Assembly (NCBI GenBank): GCA_003243455.1
Contig: QFQS01000002.1
Location: forward strand, 310,001-374,000
From: Cereibacter sphaeroides
GTDB taxonomy: Bacteria; Pseudomonadota; Alphaproteobacteria; Rhodobacterales; Rhodobacteraceae
Direction of reading: 5' to 3'
DNA length: 64,000 bases
The stretch's first letter is position 1, and the number at the start of each line of letters is the position of its first letter. The position numbers and the translations under genes were made by a program. The notes below the pieces were generated by a model that searched no databases, was not told the origin of the DNA, and saw only the letters and a program-made list of their open reading frames with translations. Below are positions 43,714-51,867 of the stretch, piece after piece.

Positions 43714-43852
43714 CGTGGTCTCCGGGACTGACGTCTGAGTTGCGGGGAAGCTAGCTTTGGTTGCGCGCTGCGGCAAGGTAGCGACGGCGCCCTCAAACGT
43801 AACACGCGCACAACGGTTGAGCGTTGTATCGCCGAGAACGACGGCTTAAGTC

Positions 43853-43879
43853 TTGTCATTGTCGCGCAAGGTCTATGAT
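43853..43879 (+). promoter_or_regulatory. Weak candidate sigma-70-type promoter for mlaA
   Basis: TTGTCA (43853-43858) and TATGAT (43874-43879) both agree with the consensus in most positions but are 15 bases apart, shorter than the usual 16-18. They lie 35 bases ahead of the mlaA ATG in a 200-base divergent gap with ridA. Sequence evidence only. Confidence 0.3.
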
Positions 43880-43913
43880 TTAGAACCCGCCAGTCATTCA
43901 GAGATAAGCCAGT

Positions 43914-44690
43914 ATGTCTTTTGCCAATCCGTCCCGCCAACTGTCGAATTCGCGGGGCAGATCCACCATTCTGGCAATGTTGGTCAGCCTGTCCCTGGTT
44001 GTCGGTTGCGCACCTCCGCCCGCGCCGCAGGGGATCAACGACCCGAACGAGGCGATGAACCGCAAGTTTCATGAGTTCAACAAGGGCTTCGACACCTACA
44101 TCGTGCGCCCCTCGGCCTTCGGTTATGGCGGGGCAGCGCCCGGACCGATCCGCAATGGCATCCAGAATTTCGCGCTGAACCTTGGCACGCCCTCCGATAT
44201 CGTGAACGGCCTGTTGCAGGGGCGGATCGGCAATGCGGCGCAGAACACCTTGCGCTTTGCCGTCAATACCACTGTCGGATTAGGCGGCCTGTTCGACCCG
44301 GCAACAATTCTGGGCGTAACCGCCAAACCCACGGATTTCGGCGAAACACTGCATGTCTGGGGCGTGGGCGAGGGGCGGTATCTGGACCTGCCGCTGATCG
44401 GGCCTACCACCAGCCGCGACGTGGTCGGTATCGGCGTGGACCTCGTCTTCGACCCGATGCGCTTTGCCCTCCCGACCGCAGAGGCCAATGCCTCGACCGC
44501 GATCCAGATCCTTGCCGGTCTCGGCCGACGCTACCGCTATACCGAAACCATCGACTCGGTCCTATATCAAAGCGCGGACAGCTACACGCAGCTGCGGATC
44601 CTCTACCTGGAGAACCGCCGCTACGAGCTGGGCCAGACCAAAGAAGACGACAACTTCGTCGATCCATACGAGGACCCCTATGCCCAATGA
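43914..44690 (+). CDS. mlaA: Outer-membrane lipoprotein MlaA (VacJ)
   Basis: The protein has 258 residues. A lipoprotein signal ends in LVVGC with Cys32 as the lipidated residue. The body has the family pattern DPNEAMNRKFHEFNKGFDTY, RNGIQNFALNLGTPSDIVNG, NTTVGLGGLFDPA, and DFGETLHVWGVGEGRYLDLP and LIGPTTSRD. MlaA removes stray phospholipids from the outer leaflet of the outer membrane and passes them to MlaC. The ATG at 43914 is preceded by GATAAGCCAGT, a weak site. mlaC starts 11 bases before its stop. Confidence 0.95.
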   Translation: MSFANPSRQLSNSRGRSTILAMLVSLSLVVGCAPPPAPQGINDPNEAMNRKFHEFNKGFDTYIVRPSAFGYGGAAPGPIRNGIQNFALNLGTPSDIVNGLLQGRIGNAAQNTLRFAVNTTVGLGGLFDPATILGVTAKPTDFGETLHVWGVGEGRYLDLPLIGPTTSRDVVGIGVDLVFDPMRFALPTAEANASTAIQILAGLGRRYRYTETIDSVLYQSADSYTQLRILYLENRRYELGQTKEDDNFVDPYEDPYAQ

Positions 44691-45294
44691 TTTCACACGC
44701 CGCCAGGTCATAGCCCTTGGTGCTGCGGGATTGGCCGCAGGAACCGTGACGCTCGCTTTCCCTCAGGGCGGCTGGGCGCTGACCGTGGATGAATCCCGCG
44801 CCCTGATCGACAAGGTCGTAGGCGAGGTGAATAACGTAATTAATTCAGGTGCTTCCGAGTCGCGGATGCTGCAACAGTTCGAGGGGATATTCTCGCGCTA
44901 TGCGGACGTGCCGACGATCGCGAAGTCGGTGCTTGGGCCTGCGGGGCGGCAAGCCTCGGCCGGGCAGATTTCGGCCTTTACCAAGGCCTTCCAGGGCTAC
45001 ATGTCGCGCAAGTACGGACGGCGCTTCCGCGAGTTTATCGGCGGCAAGATCGAGGTCACGAACGCGCGCCCGATCAAGAGCTATTATGAAGTGATTTCAA
45101 CCGCCTACCTGCAAGGCTCTGCACCATTTGACGTGCGCTGGCAGGTCTCCGACAGATCGGGCCGGCTGTTGTTCTTCAACATCATCATCGAGGGTGTGAA
45201 CCTGCTTTCCACCGAGCGCACCGAGATCGGGGCGATTCTGGACCAGCAGGGCGGCAGCATCGACAAGCTGATCGCGGTCCTCAACAAGACCTGA
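44680..45294 (+). CDS. mlaC: Periplasmic phospholipid carrier MlaC with a Tat-type signal
   Basis: The protein has 204 residues. The N terminus has a twin-arginine TRRQVIALGAAGLAAG and ends with a WAL-type cleavage site near 34, so export through the Tat path seems likely, unlike Sec-exported E. coli MlaC. The body is a Ttg2D/MlaC fold with FEGIFSRYADVPTIAKSVLG, YMSRKYGRRFREFIGGKIEV and FFNIIIEGVNLLSTERTEIG. It carries phospholipid between MlaA and the inner-membrane MlaFEDB complex, which is not encoded nearby. The ATG at 44680 has CGAGGA ahead. Confidence 0.92.
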   Translation: MPNDFTRRQVIALGAAGLAAGTVTLAFPQGGWALTVDESRALIDKVVGEVNNVINSGASESRMLQQFEGIFSRYADVPTIAKSVLGPAGRQASAGQISAFTKAFQGYMSRKYGRRFREFIGGKIEVTNARPIKSYYEVISTAYLQGSAPFDVRWQVSDRSGRLLFFNIIIEGVNLLSTERTEIGAILDQQGGSIDKLIAVLNKT

Positions 45295-45343
45295 CGCGTT
45301 TTTGGTTGGGCTGTCAGCACGGCCTGACCGGCGAGAAAAATGC

Positions 45344-45380
45344 GTATGGCAGTGGTATGGAATCCGTATGGCTTCCATAC
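45344..45380. repeat. Second triple 11-bp repeat array with an overlapping inverted repeat
   Basis: GTATGGCAGTG, GTATGGAATCC and GTATGGCTTCC follow without gaps. Read on the minus strand they give CATAC boxes at 11-base spacing, as at 5381-5413. The middle unit also pairs with TTCCATAC (45373-45380), making GTATGGAA/TTCCATAC, an eight-pair hairpin with a ten-base loop followed by ATACTTTTT. It could therefore also be a weak terminator behind mlaC. The rest of 45295-45576 holds no gene I can support. Confidence 0.5.
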
Positions 45381-45576
45381 ATACTTTTTCGGTGGCCCGG
45401 ACGGACAAGAGGCTGGCCCGCAAGATCGGCCGACCACCTCGTCGGGGCAGCTATCTTACCTTGAACGAGCCTTGGGTGACGATCATCGTCCGCGGGTTTG
45501 ACTGGGGCGGAGTTCTTGGCACAGACTGGAGAAATGACCGTCGCCGAGAATCTGTCCTAACCGATGAGAGCAGCGC

Positions 45577-46215
45577 GTGACGAAAAGACTGGTCCAGCTA
45601 GGCGCTCGATACTTAAACCTCATGGTCGTCGCTGTTGGCGTGTCGGCGGGGGCAGTGCTTTGGGCGCAGAGCCCGGTCACCCACGAGGTTGACGGATGGT
45701 GCCTGTCCTATGATCGGGACAAGGTCACCTATACGACCAGCAATTCTGCGGCAAACGGCCCAACACCATTCTTCCTGGTGCCGTCCGGCATCCCGACCCT
45801 CAGGAGCTCGGACGACGTAGACGCCACCGGATTGAACGTTCACTATTCGAAGTGGACCAGGGGCCCACTCACAGACAAGTCGTTCGACAATTGTGGTGGC
45901 ACAGTCTTGGACAATGGTCTTGTCGCATTTCCTCCCCGCCTTCCGCGGGATCCCTCTGTGCGACGTGACTGTCCGGGCAGCCCGTTCCACGAAAGTCTGC
46001 TGCCGGCAAAGACCGACCCATTGGCCAACCAGATTCTGATCTGGTGCTCACCAGACCCGATCGTTGTCGCCTGCCGGATGGCTGACCGGATGCCGAACGG
46101 GTGGGAGGCGGTGATCTCATTGCCCAAGACCCATGTTGACCAATGGCGCGAAGCCAGCGTTGCCGCACGGGCCTATTTCGACGAATTTCTGACCGATTGT
46201 GGAGAACGGGAATGA
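45577..46215 (+). CDS. Hypothetical secreted or membrane-anchored protein, orphan
   Basis: 212 residues from a GTG at 45577. Residues 10-30 form one hydrophobic helix (YLNLMVVAVGVSAGAVLWAQ), so the protein is exported or anchored. The rest is hydrophilic with five or six Cys (GWCLSYD, DNCGGTV, RRDCPGSP, IWCSPDP, VVACRMAD, LTDCGERE), suggesting disulfide bonds in the periplasm. No family recognised. GC content is visibly lower than that of neighbouring genes and no ribosome site is clear. It may be a recently acquired gene or a weakly expressed one. Confidence 0.5.
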   Translation: MTKRLVQLGARYLNLMVVAVGVSAGAVLWAQSPVTHEVDGWCLSYDRDKVTYTTSNSAANGPTPFFLVPSGIPTLRSSDDVDATGLNVHYSKWTRGPLTDKSFDNCGGTVLDNGLVAFPPRLPRDPSVRRDCPGSPFHESLLPAKTDPLANQILIWCSPDPIVVACRMADRMPNGWEAVISLPKTHVDQWREASVAARAYFDEFLTDCGERE

Positions 46216-46349
46216 AAACGCCCGGATCGGCGCTCGGCTGATCGTTGACGGCCATTTGCCTTGGTAACTCTTCAGAAAGGGTAGCCGCAGGCCGCCGACA
46301 CGCGTTTCACCATCCTTAAGTCTGAATGGCAAAAACGCGCGGCTGCGGG

Positions 46350-48533
46350 TCAGTTATTGCGGCCCGTCAACGCATCCAGAACGTTGCGCAGGATATTGTC
46401 CTGTTGTTCCGTCTCTTGCGTCTGGGCTTGCGCCACGGCTGAAGTCTGCGCCTGGTCCTGCGCGGCGGTCGAGGGTGGGATTCGCGGTTCCGGGATGATC
46501 ATCTTCAGCGGAGTCGCGGGCAGGCCTTCATGCACGCGCACCATGACTTCGTTCCAGATTTCGGCCGGTAGGCCCGCGCCGGTCACGCCGGTCAGGGGCG
46601 TGTTGTCGTCATAGCCCATCCAGACGCCTGCAACATAATCGGCGGAGAAGCCGACGAACCACGCGTCACGCGCGGCCTGGGTCGTGCCGGTCTTGCCTGC
46701 CACCTGACGGTCGGGCAGCGCGGCACGGCGGCCGGTACCTTTCTCGACTACCTGAGTCAGCATGTAGGTCAATTCCAGCGCTGCGTTCTCTGAAATCACG
46801 CGTTCGCCCATGCCACCTTCCTGGCCCATCAGCGGTTCATCCTCGCCCTGAAGGCGCAGGTCGATCAGGCCGTAGGGTTTGACCGCCGAACCACCATTCA
46901 GGATGCCTGCATAGGCGCCCGTCATGTCGATCAGCGTCGCCTCGGACGCGCCAAGCGCCAGCGCGGGACCGGCGGCAAGGTCGCTCTTGATACCGAAGTT
47001 CGACGCAACCTGCCGGACTAGGTCGCTACCCACCGCTTCGGAGACTCGGACCGCCGGGATGTTCAGCGAATCCTGCAGGGCTTCGGTCAGGGTGACGATG
47101 CCGCGAAACTTGCGGTCATAGTTCTGCGGCGTCCAGGGGCCGGAGCCGGGGATGTTGATGGTCAGGGGGGAGTCGTCAACGAAATCGGCGGGAGAATAGC
47201 CAAGGTCCAGCGCGGCGGCATAGATGAAGGGCTTGAAGGCCGAACCGGTCTGCCGCAGTGCCTGCGTGGCGCGGTTGAAGGAACCGGCAGCGGCGGTCTT
47301 GCGCCCGCCGACCATCGCCCGCACGGCGCCGTCTGCGGACATGACGACGATGGCCGCCTGCGCCTTTGACTCGCCCTTGACCTTGGTGGCGAACACATCG
47401 GCCAGCGCCGTCTCGGCGGCCTTTTGCAGACGCTGGTCCAGGGTGGTGCGGATGATGACGTCCTCGGTCGTGTCCTTGGTCAGGAAGGCGGGGCCGGATT
47501 CCATCACCCAGTCGGCGAAGAACCCGCCGGAAAGCGTCTGCGCCGCCTCGGATAGCCTGGCGGGATTCGCGCGGGCGTCATCTGCCTCGGCCTTGGTCAG
47601 ATAGCCCTGTTCCTCCATCAGCCCGATGATGACATTGGCCCGGTCCCGCGAACGATCGAGGTTGTTCGTCGGTGCGTAATAGGAAGGAGCTTTCAGAAGT
47701 CCGGCCAGCATGGCGGCCTCGGCGGGGGTCACGTCATTGGCGGATTTGCCGAAATACCGCTGTGCTGCTGCCTCGAACCCTCGCGCGCCGGCACCCAGAT
47801 AGGCGCGGTTCAGGTAGATCGTCAGGATCTCGTTTTTGGAGTATTTGGCCTCCAAAGCCAGCGCGTAGGGCACTTCCTTCAGCTTGCGGACGATGCCGCC
47901 CTGGCGGCAGTCGGCCTCGTAGTCGCCCTCGGATTTCCAGGCGGCGGGGTCATAGGGCACGCCAAGGCACAAGAGCTTTGCCACCTGCTGCGTGATGGTC
48001 GATCCGCCGTTGCCCTCAAGCGGCCCGCGCCCCTCGGCCAGGTTGATGCGGATGGCACTGATGATGCCGCGCGGGCTGACGCCGATGTGCCAGTAGTACC
48101 GCCGGTCTTCGGTCGCGACGACGGCGTTGCGCAGGTTGGGCGAGACCGAGGCCGCGTCGATCTGGCCGCCAAAAGTCTCGCCACGCCAGGCGAAGACCTT
48201 GTCGTCCCGGTCCAGAAGCGTGACCGACCCGCGTGCGCGCGCATCCAAGAGCTGCGTGACCTCGGGCAGTTGCTGATAGAAATACAGCGTGACCGAACCC
48301 ACGACGATGGCCAGAAGGAAGGCCACGCGCCAGCCGATCCCCCAGATGACGCGCATGATCCACCGCAGGATGCGGGAAAAGAACCCGCCGGGTTTGCGGG
48401 TGGGCTGGCGGCGGCGCGGTTTCGCGGGCTGTTGCGGGGGTTTACGCCCGCCACCCTGGCCGGTCGGCTTTCGCTCGACCGCATAGCGCCTGTCCGCGAC
48501 CAGCGCGGGTCGCCCGTTGTCCGTTACGCTCAT
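46350..48533 (-). CDS. Penicillin-binding protein, class A (PBP1A/1C type)
   Basis: The protein has 727 residues. A basic, proline-rich cytoplasmic tail (1-57) precedes one membrane helix (VAFLLAIVVGSVTLYFY). The GT51 glycosyltransferase carries VATEDRRYYWHIGVSP and GNGGSTITQQVAKLL. The transpeptidase has TGSAFKPF (Ser nucleophile), DSLNIPAV and KTGTTQAARDAWFVGFS. It polymerises and cross-links murein in the periplasm. A Gln/Ala-rich C-terminal tail (AAQDQAQTSAVAQAQTQETE) follows. The start ATG lies 255 bases from glnK, which is divergent. Confidence 0.95.
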   Translation of the reverse strand: MSVTDNGRPALVADRRYAVERKPTGQGGGRKPPQQPAKPRRRQPTRKPGGFFSRILRWIMRVIWGIGWRVAFLLAIVVGSVTLYFYQQLPEVTQLLDARARGSVTLLDRDDKVFAWRGETFGGQIDAASVSPNLRNAVVATEDRRYYWHIGVSPRGIISAIRINLAEGRGPLEGNGGSTITQQVAKLLCLGVPYDPAAWKSEGDYEADCRQGGIVRKLKEVPYALALEAKYSKNEILTIYLNRAYLGAGARGFEAAAQRYFGKSANDVTPAEAAMLAGLLKAPSYYAPTNNLDRSRDRANVIIGLMEEQGYLTKAEADDARANPARLSEAAQTLSGGFFADWVMESGPAFLTKDTTEDVIIRTTLDQRLQKAAETALADVFATKVKGESKAQAAIVVMSADGAVRAMVGGRKTAAAGSFNRATQALRQTGSAFKPFIYAAALDLGYSPADFVDDSPLTINIPGSGPWTPQNYDRKFRGIVTLTEALQDSLNIPAVRVSEAVGSDLVRQVASNFGIKSDLAAGPALALGASEATLIDMTGAYAGILNGGSAVKPYGLIDLRLQGEDEPLMGQEGGMGERVISENAALELTYMLTQVVEKGTGRRAALPDRQVAGKTGTTQAARDAWFVGFSADYVAGVWMGYDDNTPLTGVTGAGLPAEIWNEVMVRVHEGLPATPLKMIIPEPRIPPSTAAQDQAQTSAVAQAQTQETEQQDNILRNVLDALTGRNN

Positions 48534-48612
48534 GCCTCAACCGCTTCTTTGCTTTTGTGCGGAGTGTAACCCGCGCGCGAGGGAATGTGGAGCGTTCGCG
48601 TCCGCGATTCGA

Positions 48613-48627
48613 GTGCAAGATATGCAC
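48613..48627. promoter_or_regulatory. Palindrome GTGCA-N5-TGCAC upstream of glnK (possible regulator site)
   Basis: A perfect inverted repeat GTGCA AGATA TGCAC lies 162 bases before the glnK start in the gap 48534-48788. That gap is shared with the divergent PBP gene and is strongly AT-rich from 48618 to 48668. NtrC sites have half-sites of the TGCAC/GTGCA kind, but in the opposite order, so this is only a candidate. No sigma-54 GG-N10-GC match was found. Confidence 0.3.
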
Positions 48628-48788
48628 AAAAAATATGCTCAGTGATTAAAAAGTATAAAAAACAGGCAGAAATGTGGTGACGCCCTGAGCGGAGTTTCGC
48701 CCGTTTCTTGTGCTGTATCGTCGCACCCGTGCTTTTAGCGGATGTAGGCCCCCTCTCGGGCCGCCTGCATCACGGGAAGGGGATCGAC

Positions 48789-49127
48789 GTGAAACTCATC
48801 ATTGCAGCAATCAAGCCGTTCAAGCTGGAGGAGGTTCGCGAAGCGCTGACCACCATCGGCGTGCGCGGCATGATGGTGACGGAAATAAAAGGGTTCGGAT
48901 CGCAATCCGGGCATACGGAAATCTATCGCGGCGCTGAATACGCGGTGAACTTTGTACCCAAGGTGCGCCTGGAAATCGTGGTCAGCGACGGGCTGGCCGA
49001 CGCTGTCGTCGATACCATCCAGAAGACGGCCAAGACCGACAAGATCGGCGACGGCAAGGTCTTTGTCCTGAACGTCGAACATGCCGTGCGCGTGCGGACG
49101 GGCGAGACCAACGACGACGCGCTGTGA
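48789..49127 (+). CDS. glnK: PII nitrogen regulatory protein
   Basis: The protein has 112 residues. PII proteins sense 2-oxoglutarate and ATP/ADP. The T-loop has the uridylylation Tyr51 in GHTEIYRGAEYAVNF, and the C-terminal signature is KIGDGKVFVLNVEHAVRVRTGE. Start GTG at 48789 is chosen because AAGGGGA lies six bases ahead and gives the family's N terminus (M)KLIIAAIKPFK. The upstream open frame is not conserved. amtB follows after 15 bases, the usual glnK-amtB operon. GlnK can block AmtB or, uridylylated, signal nitrogen shortage to NtrBC. Confidence 0.96.
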   Translation: MKLIIAAIKPFKLEEVREALTTIGVRGMMVTEIKGFGSQSGHTEIYRGAEYAVNFVPKVRLEIVVSDGLADAVVDTIQKTAKTDKIGDGKVFVLNVEHAVRVRTGETNDDAL

Positions 49128-49142
49128 CGGGCAGAGGGGAAA

Positions 49143-50516
49143 GTGAAAGAGATGTCTGATCTGTTTAGAAAGCTGAGGCTGGCCGCCGGATTGGCCGCCG
49201 TATCCGCCCTGCCGGCCTGGGCGCAGGAAGCGGCCGACGCCGCAACCGAAGTCGTGACCGAAACCGCCACGGAAGTCGTGCCGGTCATGGACAAGGGCGA
49301 CGTCGCCTGGATGATGATCTCGACCGTGCTGGTCCTGTTCATGATCGTCCCGGGCGTCGCGCTGTTCTATGGCGGGCTCGTGCGCGCCAAGAACATGCTG
49401 TCGGTCCTGATGCAGACCACCGTGATCACCGCGCTGGTGATCGTGGTCTGGGTGCTGTGGGGCTATTCGATGGCCTTCGGCGATGCGCCGTCGGCCTATT
49501 GGGGCGGCCTGGGCAAGGCCTTCCTGTCCGGCGTGACGATGGACAGCATGGCGGCCACCTTCTCGGCCGGCTTCGTGATCCCGGAATACGTGTTCATCAG
49601 CTTCCAGATGACCTTCGCCGCGATCACCTCGGCGCTGATCATCGGCGCATTTGCCGAACGGATGAAGTTCTCGGCGCTGATGCTGTTCATCCTTTTGTGG
49701 GTTACCTTCGTCTACTTCCCGATTGCGCACATGGTGTGGGATTCAGACGGCCTGATCTATGGCTGGGGCGCGCTGGACTTTGCGGGCGGCACGGTCGTTC
49801 ACATCAATGCCGGTATCGCGGGCCTTGTGGGCTGTATCCTGATCGGGCCGCGCATCGGCTACAAGAAAGACAACATGTCGCCCCACTCGCTGACCCTTTC
49901 GATGGTCGGTGCGGCAATGCTGTGGGTCGGCTGGTTCGGCTTCAACGCCGGTTCCAACCTGGAAGCCAACGGCGGCGCGGCCCTTGCGATGATCAACACC
50001 TTTACCGCGACGGCGGGCGCCATTCTGGCCTGGGTGGTGATCGACATCCTGATGCATGGCAAGGCATCGCTGCTGGGTGCCATATCGGGCATGGTTGCCG
50101 GGCTGGTTGCGATTACTCCGGCGGCCGGTTTCGCCGGACCGGTCGGCGCGATCTTCCTGGGCGCGGTTGCCAGCGTCGGCTGCTACTTCTTCGTGGCGGT
50201 GGTGAAGCACAAGCTGGGCTATGACGACAGCCTGGACGTGTTCGGCATCCACGGCGTCGGCGGCATCATCGGCGCCATCGGCACCGGCGTGGTGAACACC
50301 ACGGCTCTGGGCGGGATCGGCTATGGCGACATGTCGATGGGCGGTCAGGTCTGGACCCAGATCATGGCGGTTCTCGTGACCGTCGTCTGGAGCGGCATCG
50401 GCGCGTTCGTCTTCTTCAAGATCGCGGACCTGCTGATGGGCCTGCGCGTCAAGGAAGAAGCCGAACGCGAAGGCCTCGACCTGGCCGAGCACGGCGAACG
50501 GGCCTACGTGGCCTGA
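49143..50516 (+). CDS. amtB: Ammonium transporter
   Basis: The protein has 457 residues. An N-terminal signal-like segment (LAAGLAAVSALPAWAQEAAD) is followed by about eleven helices. The first helix holds ALFYGGLVRAKNMLS. The twin-His pore residues are in FVYFPIAHMVW and VFGIHGVGGIIGAIG. It imports ammonium over the inner membrane and is controlled by GlnK. The start is GTG 49143, with GAGGGG three bases ahead, or ATG 49152 (MSDLFRKLRL); the choice changes only three residues. Confidence 0.96.
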   Translation: MKEMSDLFRKLRLAAGLAAVSALPAWAQEAADAATEVVTETATEVVPVMDKGDVAWMMISTVLVLFMIVPGVALFYGGLVRAKNMLSVLMQTTVITALVIVVWVLWGYSMAFGDAPSAYWGGLGKAFLSGVTMDSMAATFSAGFVIPEYVFISFQMTFAAITSALIIGAFAERMKFSALMLFILLWVTFVYFPIAHMVWDSDGLIYGWGALDFAGGTVVHINAGIAGLVGCILIGPRIGYKKDNMSPHSLTLSMVGAAMLWVGWFGFNAGSNLEANGGAALAMINTFTATAGAILAWVVIDILMHGKASLLGAISGMVAGLVAITPAAGFAGPVGAIFLGAVASVGCYFFVAVVKHKLGYDDSLDVFGIHGVGGIIGAIGTGVVNTTALGGIGYGDMSMGGQVWTQIMAVLVTVVWSGIGAFVFFKIADLLMGLRVKEEAEREGLDLAEHGERAYVA

Positions 50517-50524
50517 CGGAACGG

Positions 50525-50551
50525 TCGGGCCGGGGGGAATTCCCGGCCCGA
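50525..50551 (+). terminator. Perfect hairpin after amtB
   Basis: TCGGGCCGGG pairs with CCCGGCCCGA around a seven-base loop, starting nine bases after the amtB stop. No T run follows, so it may protect the 3' end or act with the next hairpin. Confidence 0.5.
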
Positions 50552-50582
50552 GACCATGCGCGGTCCTCCCCCGCGCAGCATG

Positions 50583-50614
50583 ACGGCCCGGACGGAGAAA
50601 TCCGCCCGGGCCGT
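50583..50614 (+). terminator. Long hairpin in the amtB/aminotransferase convergent gap
   Basis: A 14-base stem (ACGGCCCGGACGGA with TCCGCCCGGGCCGT, one mismatch) closes a GAAA loop and is followed by TTTCC. It can end transcription from amtB. Confidence 0.55.
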
Positions 50615-50633
50615 TTCCACTTGTGCAGACGAA

Positions 50634-50658
50634 AGAAGCCGCCTAACGGGCGGCTTCT
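50634..50658 (-). terminator. Terminator for the aminotransferase transcript (minus strand)
   Basis: AGAAGCCGCC pairs with GGCGGCTTCT over ten bases with a five-base loop. On the minus strand the stem is followed by TTCGTC after a TTCTT end, 25 bases past the stop of the aminotransferase gene. Together with 50525-50551 and 50583-50614 it separates the two convergent operons. Confidence 0.55.
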
Positions 50659-50682
50659 GGCATTCCCTAAGATGAAAGCCGG

Positions 50683-51864
50683 TCAGGCCACGATATCGGC
50701 GATGGCCTTTGCCAGCACCGGGACGGTGGCCGCGTTCAGCCCCGCGATGTTCAGGCGGCTGTCGCTGACCATGTAGATGCCGCGTTCGGTGCGCATCCGT
50801 TCCACCTCTGCCTCGGTCGCGCCAAGGCGGCTGAACATGCCGCGATGCTGGGCGATGAAGCCCCAGCGGTCCGATCCGGTCAGGCGGCGCAACTCGTCCG
50901 CCAGCCCCTGACGGAGCGAAAGCATGTTGAGGCGAACCCCCTCAAGCTCCGCCATCCAGTCGGCCTTCAGGCCGGCGTCGCCCAGGATCATCGTGACCAG
51001 CCGCGCCCCGTGATCGGGGGGAAAGGAAAAGTTCTGCCGGTTCAGGAAGGCGAGGTTGCCCTGCACCACGCCCTGCCGCGATCCTTCGCCCAATGCGATC
51101 AGCAGGCCCGTGCGTTCGCGATAGATGCCGAAGTTTTTCGAGCAGGAGGCCGCGATCAGCACTTCGGGGCAGCGCGCCGCGATCAGCCTTGTCGCGGCGG
51201 CGTCCTGTTCCAGCCCGTCGCCAAAGCCCTGATAGGCCAGGTCGATGAAAGGGATGGCGCCGCGCGCGACCAGGACATCGGCCACCGCCGCCCATTCGGT
51301 CAGGTTCAGGTTCGCGCCCGTCGGGTTGTGGCAGCAGCCGTGAAGCAGCACGACATCGCCCGCCTTTACCTGCACCAGGTCGGCCATCAGCCCGTCGAAA
51401 TCCACTCCGCGCGTCTCGGCGTCGAAATAGCGATAGCTGGCCATCGGCATGCCAAGGTAGCGGATGATCGAGGGATGGTTCGGCCAGGTCGGATCGGGCA
51501 GCCAGACGGTCGCCGTGGGCGAGGCGAGCCGGATCAGTTCCAACCCCTGCCGGATGGCACCCGTGCCGCCCGGAGTGGCCACGGCGGCGATGCGGTCCCT
51601 GGCAACGCTGTCGCCCAGGACCAGACCCGAGAGCGCTGCGTGGAATGCAGGCTCTCCGGCAAGGCCGGTGTAGGTCTTGGTCGTCTCGACCTCCCACAGC
51701 TTCTTCTCGGCGGATTTCACCGCGCGCATCACCGGGGTCAGCCCGGTCGCATCCTTGTAGACGCCAACGCCCAGGTCGATCTTGCCCTCGCGCGGGTCGT
51801 CGCGGAACATCTGGATCAGCTGCAGGATCTTGTCCTGCGGCTGGGGCTGCAAAACCTCGAGCAT
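50683..51864 (-). CDS. Aromatic/aspartate aminotransferase, class I (TyrB type)
   Basis: This 393-residue PLP enzyme has the family start QPQPQDKILQLIQMFRDDP, DLGVGVYKDATGLTPVMRAV and YTGLAGEPAFHAALSGLVLG. GCCHNPTGANL holds the PLP-binding Asn, and SCSKNFGIYRERTG the lysine that forms the Schiff base. It moves amino groups between aromatic or aspartate substrates and 2-oxoglutarate. The TyrB/AspC split cannot be made with certainty. The ATG lies three bases after the sulfurtransferase stop, with AAAGGATAAACG as ribosome site, so the two are co-transcribed. Confidence 0.93.
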   Translation of the reverse strand: MLEVLQPQPQDKILQLIQMFRDDPREGKIDLGVGVYKDATGLTPVMRAVKSAEKKLWEVETTKTYTGLAGEPAFHAALSGLVLGDSVARDRIAAVATPGGTGAIRQGLELIRLASPTATVWLPDPTWPNHPSIIRYLGMPMASYRYFDAETRGVDFDGLMADLVQVKAGDVVLLHGCCHNPTGANLNLTEWAAVADVLVARGAIPFIDLAYQGFGDGLEQDAAATRLIAARCPEVLIAASCSKNFGIYRERTGLLIALGEGSRQGVVQGNLAFLNRQNFSFPPDHGARLVTMILGDAGLKADWMAELEGVRLNMLSLRQGLADELRRLTGSDRWGFIAQHRGMFSRLGATEAEVERMRTERGIYMVSDSRLNIAGLNAATVPVLAKAIADIVA

Positions 51865-51867
51865 CGT

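Noticed and set aside
45302..45580. 92-codon plus-strand open frame between mlaC and the orphan gene
   Set aside because: No ribosome site, runs through the repeat array and hairpin, and its composition does not look like a protein.
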